Shown here in pieces: positions 4,607-8,344 of a stretch of 8,344 bases of DNA. The DNA comes from an uncultured Bacteroidales bacterium. GTDB taxonomy: Bacteria > Bacteroidota > Bacteroidia > Bacteroidales > UBA932. Location of the stretch: positions 1 to 8,344 of the forward strand of contig UQYV01000066.1 in NCBI GenBank assembly GCA_900545245.1. Reading direction: 5' to 3'. The first letter of the stretch is position 1. Each line of letters starts with the position of its first letter. The notes under the pieces were generated by a model. The model made no database searches, had not been told where the DNA came from, and saw only the letters and a program-made list of their open reading frames with translations. The translations under genes and the position numbers were made by a program.

Positions 4607-5710
4607 ATGCTAAAAAATATGAAAAAGAGAATTCTTCTCATCTCAGCGCTCGCTATGAGCCTCGTCCTTTCACTGAACATATCAGCGCAGGACAAATGGA
4701 AATTTACGGAGGCAAGTGAACTCACTCTTGTCGGAAAACTTTTTCCGGACACTCCGGTGCCCTATCACCGCCTCGACACACTCGTCTATCATGACGGATT
4801 CACAAGCAGCGAACGTCATCAGGTGACGATGAGTTCAGGTGTTTCCGTAGCGTTCCGGACTAACTCTCCAAAGATTTCCGTGTGCCCGACTTATGGACGC
4901 ATCTCCGGATTGGGGACGACAGGCGCGATTTCGCAGAAGGGCTTTGACCTTTATGTGAAGGATGGAAAGGAATGGAAATGGGCAGGCTCCACAACTGCCG
5001 GAAGAAGCGGTGAGAACAAGCTGATTCTGAACAACAATGAAAAGGGAATGCTGGAGTGTCTGCTCTATCTTCCTCTTGTGAGCTCGGTGGACGCTCTCAA
5101 GATTGGTGTTGAAGACGGGTATGACATACAACCGGCCGAGAATCCGTTCCGCCACAGGATTGCAATCTTCGGTTCGAGCTACACGCACGGAATCAGCACC
5201 TCGCGTCCGGGAATGGCCTATCCTGCACAACTTTCGAGGATGACCGGACTTCAGTTCCTCAGCCTCGGCTGCTCGGGAAACAGCAAACTTCAGGACTATT
5301 TCGCACGAGCTCTCGCCGATGCTGATGTCGACGCATACGTTTTTGACGCCTTTTCCAATCCGTCTCCGGCAATGATTAAGGAGCGTCTCTTCAAGTTTAT
5401 CGAAATCATTCAGGAAAAGCACCCTGACACTCCGCTCATTTTCCAGAAGACCATCTACCGCGAGAGGCGCAACTACGACGCTGCCACTGACCGCAACGAA
5501 GCGGCCAAGATGGAGATGGCGGAGAACATGATGCGTCTGGCTTGCTCGATGTACAAGAACGTCTATTATGTGGAAACGACAAATGCGACGGCTCCAGACC
5601 ACGAGACTTCGGTCGATGGCACCCATCCGGGCGATTACGGTTATCAGCTCTGGGCAAAGTCTGTCGCTAAGCCAATTTGCAAGATACTTGCAAAATATGG
5701 GATACGGTGA
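4607..5710 (+). CDS. Secreted SGNH/GDSL hydrolase with GxDLY N-terminal domain
   Basis: A 367-residue exported esterase-type hydrolase. A signal peptide (KKR then LLISALAMSLVLSLNISA, cleavage near A27-Q28) precedes an N-terminal beta domain containing KGFDLYVKDG (111-120), which matches the GxDLY domain. The catalytic Lipase_GDSL_3-type domain follows. Block I is FGSSYTHG (188-195) with nucleophile Ser191, where Ser replaces the Asp of the classic GDS motif, as is usual in this subfamily. ISTSRPGMAYP, LGCSGNSKLQ (Gly221, block II), FSNPSP (Asn251, block III) and DGTHPGDYG (Asp337/His340, block V) follow. Such enzymes remove acyl groups from sugars or glycans, but the substrate here is unknown. 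An ATG at 4619 (MKKRILL) gives an equally good signal peptide and may be the true start. It lies 28 bases before the outer-membrane barrel gene, probably in one transcript. Confidence 0.9.
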   Translation: MLKNMKKRILLISALAMSLVLSLNISAQDKWKFTEASELTLVGKLFPDTPVPYHRLDTLVYHDGFTSSERHQVTMSSGVSVAFRTNSPKISVCPTYGRISGLGTTGAISQKGFDLYVKDGKEWKWAGSTTAGRSGENKLILNNNEKGMLECLLYLPLVSSVDALKIGVEDGYDIQPAENPFRHRIAIFGSSYTHGISTSRPGMAYPAQLSRMTGLQFLSLGCSGNSKLQDYFARALADADVDAYVFDAFSNPSPAMIKERLFKFIEIIQEKHPDTPLIFQKTIYRERRNYDAATDRNEAAKMEMAENMMRLACSMYKNVYYVETTNATAPDHETSVDGTHPGDYGYQLWAKSVAKPICKILAKYGIR

Positions 5711-5738
5711 CAATAGCTGTATTTTGTAAGGGAAGTTT

Positions 5739-8255
5739 ATGAGATTGAGATTTGTCACAATCTTGTTGATGATGGTGTCGGCGCTGCTTTATGCAGCGCC
5801 GCATCATGATTCTGATGACAGAAGGCTCACCGGGCGAGTCACTGATTCGGAGAGCGGGCGCGGTCTTGAGTTTGTGACCGTGGCACTGCGGGACAGCTCA
5901 GCGGCTCTCGTTGCGGCGGCGACTACGGACTCGACGGGTGTCTATGTGCTGACTGCGTCGTCGGCTGCTGGCTGCCGCGTCGAGTTCTCGCTCGTTGGTT
6001 ACAAGGATGCTTCGGTGTCGTTGGATGGAGTGACCATAGGGGAAATCCCGACTGTGAGCCTTGTGCCGGACACTCAGATGCTTCGGAGCGCGAAGGTCGT
6101 TGGCAAACGCCCGCTGCTTGAGCACCGCTTCGACAAGATAGTGATGAATGTCTCGGAGCTTGCCGCTGCGAAGACCGGGAATGCTACCGATGTGCTTCGC
6201 GCCGCTCCGGGCGTGACCTTCGACAAGGACGGCAACATCCAGCTCAACGGCAAGTCCGTTGCCGTGTGGCTCGACGACAGGCCGTCAAATATGTCCGGAA
6301 AGGAACTTCAGGCCTATCTCAAAGGCTCGTCCGGGGTGGCAATCGACAAGATAGAGGTAATCTCGTCCCCTTCCTCGAAATACGACGCGGAGGGTGCCGG
6401 CGGAATCATCAACATCAAGACAAAGCGCGGACTCCTGCACGGCTTCAACGGCTCGGTCAGCGGAAACGGGCAGCTGAAGTGGGAGCCGAAGGTACACGGA
6501 ACGGGTGACGGTAGCGTGCGGCTCGGCTACAAGGGTGACGTCACGAACACGAACCTCAGCTACAACGGCTACATCTATCCCTACTACAGCGACGTCACCG
6601 AGGACAAGCGCTACGGAGACTCCTACGGGTCACTGCTGAGAACCGTCAACGAATCGAAAGGCCGCTGGGCGGGTCATCAGATAATGCTTTCGGAAGATGT
6701 CCGCATTTCAGAAAGCGACGTTCTCGGAGCCATAGCCAAGGTCAATCTGAACAGAAGCGGCAACAATGCCCCTAACACCGCGATGATTGACGATTTCCGG
6801 AAGTTCGATGACGCTGAGCCATATTCTTCAATGGCGAGCCGCGCTTCTGAGACCACCGGAACACGGCAATACTCAGCCAACATCAACTACACGCACACAT
6901 TTGATGAGTCCCTCTCGCAGGAACTGACCGTCAACGCGGATTACAACCACACCCGCAGCGACGCCTCGAACCTCCAGCGCAATCTCTACACGGCCCTTTC
7001 CCCTGCGGCTCAGGCCGAGCGCGACGCCAGCCTTGCTGCAGGACTTGCCGATCCGTTCCATGGCAACGGTCTGAACGACTCCACTTTCCGGCGTGCAAAC
7101 ATCTGGTCGCTGAAAGTCGATTTCGCGCAGAACCTCTGGAGCAACACCGGACGAGTGGAAGCTGGCGCTAAGGCCGCCGTGTCCATAACCGACAACCGCT
7201 ACTCCACCTACAAATGGACCCCGCCGACTCCGGAGGAACAGGTCGGAGAACTCTCGGCACGCAACGACTTCACCTACTCGGAGCAGATATATGCCCTCTA
7301 TGCGAACCTTTCCAAGGCATTCTCTGAAAAATGGAACGCGCAGGTCGGTCTTCGCGGTGAATATACCGTTCCGCGCGGCGACTGGAAATCGGAGAACAGG
7401 CGCAGCGGCAAGAACTATTTCGACATTTTCCCGAATGTGTTTCTGAACTGGACTCCGTCGCAGAAAGCCATCCTGTCGCTGAACTACTCTTACCGTCTGA
7501 ACCGTCCTAAGTACTGGCAGCTCAATCCGTTCCGCCGCTATATAAACCCGACCACCTGGTCAGTTGGCGACCCGGAGCTCAAGCCGAGCTACTCCCACAA
7601 TCTGACGCTTTCCACCGTGTTCTTCAGCAATCTGACCCTCACGGCCGGCTACAGCCATCAGAAGAACTACGCAGAGCATCAGGTTCCGAACTACGACAAG
7701 TCTCTCGGCACTTTGGAGTACCGTTTCAGCAACGCCGGAGTGCAGCAGATGGCCTATCTTGCCCTTGCCCTTTCAGAGCAGAACATCACGAAATGGTGGA
7801 CTGTCACTTTGAATGCCAACTATATGTTCACGCATTTCAGGGCCTATCCGAATCCCAACCTTTTGGCCTTCAACGACTACAGCAAGTCCTCGCAATCGTT
7901 CAACGGCTACGCCTCGACGACTTTCTATCTCCCGAAGGAGTTTAAGTTCAGCATTGATGGTTGGGGCATGACCCCAGTGACCGCCGGCTATTTCACTGTC
8001 GCTGGAATGTGGTCGCTCAACGCCTCCATCAGCAAGTCGTTCCTCGACGGCCGCGCCAACCTCACGCTTCGGGTTAATGACATCTTCAAGTCGATGAACC
8101 AGAACTTGAGCCTATGGGACGGCGATGTGGAGACGATGAAGATGATAGACCTCACCTCCAACCGCGGCATATCCCTTGGTTTCACCTACAGTTTCGGAAA
8201 GACTGTCGCCCCGCGCCGCAATGTAGGCAGCTTCGAGGAGTCAGGCAGACTTTAA
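5739..8255 (+). CDS. Outer-membrane beta-barrel protein with carboxypeptidase-regulatory and TonB-plug domains
   Basis: An 838-residue outer-membrane protein. Residues 1-19 are a signal peptide ending LLYA. A carboxypeptidase-regulatory-like beta-sandwich spans about 29-110 (LTGRVTDSESGRGLEFVTVAL, then LVGYKD). A TonB-plug-like domain covers about 125-228, with NATDVLRAAPGV and IEVISSPSSKYDAEGAGGII-NI. The rest is a barrel of alternating aromatic strands belonging to the OMP_b-brl_3 type of outer membrane beta-barrel proteins, ending with the strand LGFTYSFG and a 19-residue polar tail. It lacks the length and the plug motifs of SusC receptors, and no SusD partner follows, so polysaccharide import of the Sus type is not supported. 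A role in uptake or export of an unknown ligand is likely. The start is the ATG that opens the signal peptide, 28 bases after the esterase stop codon. The gene has a strong hairpin at codons 14-21. Confidence 0.92.
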   Translation: MRLRFVTILLMMVSALLYAAPHHDSDDRRLTGRVTDSESGRGLEFVTVALRDSSAALVAAATTDSTGVYVLTASSAAGCRVEFSLVGYKDASVSLDGVTIGEIPTVSLVPDTQMLRSAKVVGKRPLLEHRFDKIVMNVSELAAAKTGNATDVLRAAPGVTFDKDGNIQLNGKSVAVWLDDRPSNMSGKELQAYLKGSSGVAIDKIEVISSPSSKYDAEGAGGIINIKTKRGLLHGFNGSVSGNGQLKWEPKVHGTGDGSVRLGYKGDVTNTNLSYNGYIYPYYSDVTEDKRYGDSYGSLLRTVNESKGRWAGHQIMLSEDVRISESDVLGAIAKVNLNRSGNNAPNTAMIDDFRKFDDAEPYSSMASRASETTGTRQYSANINYTHTFDESLSQELTVNADYNHTRSDASNLQRNLYTALSPAAQAERDASLAAGLADPFHGNGLNDSTFRRANIWSLKVDFAQNLWSNTGRVEAGAKAAVSITDNRYSTYKWTPPTPEEQVGELSARNDFTYSEQIYALYANLSKAFSEKWNAQVGLRGEYTVPRGDWKSENRRSGKNYFDIFPNVFLNWTPSQKAILSLNYSYRLNRPKYWQLNPFRRYINPTTWSVGDPELKPSYSHNLTLSTVFFSNLTLTAGYSHQKNYAEHQVPNYDKSLGTLEYRFSNAGVQQMAYLALALSEQNITKWWTVTLNANYMFTHFRAYPNPNLLAFNDYSKSSQSFNGYASTTFYLPKEFKFSIDGWGMTPVTAGYFTVAGMWSLNASISKSFLDGRANLTLRVNDIFKSMNQNLSLWDGDVETMKMIDLTSNRGISLGFTYSFGKTVAPRRNVGSFEESGRL
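5779..5801 (+). repeat. Perfect 9-bp GC-rich hairpin in the signal-peptide codons
   Basis: CGGCGCTGC (5779-5787), loop TTTAT, GCAGCGCCG (5793-5801), without mismatch. It begins 40 bases after the start codon of the barrel gene, inside the region coding the end of the signal peptide. It may slow translation while the signal is being recognised, or it may be coincidental codon choice (Ala, Leu). Confidence 0.55.
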
Positions 8256-8344
8256 AGTTGGATGAAGAAAAAGTCCATATTTTAATTATTGTACTCAAGT
8301 TTCGCAAGTGCGAAACACCACTTTTGAGCCCTTGTGGCGAGGGT
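8256..8344. other. Intergenic end region with a hairpin; no gene seen
   Basis: Eighty-nine bases follow the barrel gene. An AT-rich stretch is followed by TTTCGCA-AG-TGCGAAA (8300-8315), a perfect 7-bp stem with a 2-base loop, flanked by CTCAA (8294-8298) and TTGAG (8324-8328). There is no T-run after it, so a classic terminator is not evident. It may be an intergenic repeat or the start of something beyond the window. Confidence 0.4.

Noticed and set aside
4835..5758. 307-residue minus-strand frame antisense to the esterase gene
   Set aside because: It covers a gene with a clear signal peptide and all SGNH blocks. The antisense protein shows no recognisable motif and begins inside the barrel gene's first codons.

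Overview
The window looks like a chromosomal segment from a member of the Bacteroidales. The evidence is Bacteroidetes-type promoters (TTG-N19-TAnnTTTG), the absence of clear Shine-Dalgarno sites, a tRNA without encoded CCA, and lineage-typical families: a GxDLY-type SGNH hydrolase, a carboxypeptidase-regulatory/TonB-plug outer-membrane barrel, and a Bacteroidetes AAA ATPase. Genus cannot be fixed from the sequence alone.

Layout. Positions 1-121 hold the N-terminus of an AAA-type ATP-binding protein on the minus strand, with its promoter and a leader carrying two tandem ATGTAA start-stop units. Positions 253-354 hold what looks like the last 33 codons of a second ATPase of the same kind, on the plus strand. 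Positions 355-637 contain no credible gene but are dense in palindromes. They include a 13-bp stem hairpin, a 68-bp near-palindrome, a shared AATTCCCG core and a direct repeat of the T-arm of the adjacent tRNA. The tRNA-Arg(TCT) gene (638-711, minus) has a clear promoter and terminator.

Positions 830-3409 form a minus-strand operon, transcribed in the order PfkB-family sugar/nucleoside kinase, an uncharacterised 183-residue protein, and a DUF368 membrane protein (the undecaprenyl-phosphate translocase family). It starts at a divergent promoter region at 3447-3479 that is nearly a perfect dyad. The other arm of the dyad drives a plus-strand flippase-like membrane protein (lysylphosphatidylglycerol synthase TM family, 3543-4529). 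A secreted GxDLY/Lipase_GDSL_3 SGNH hydrolase (4607-5710) and an 838-residue outer-membrane beta-barrel with TonB-plug-like domain (5739-8255) follow at short spacing. The final 89 bases carry only a hairpin.

How they may work together. DUF368 and the flippase-like protein are both polytopic membrane proteins with proposed or shown lipid-handling roles, and they sit on opposite sides of one control region. The secreted esterase and the outer-membrane barrel are plausible partners in envelope or glycan-ester processing and import. These links are inferences from arrangement. I do not see a complete, clearly new system. The parts most worth checking are the palindromic, tRNA-linked element at 358-655 with the neighbouring ATPase remnant, and the shared divergent promoter.
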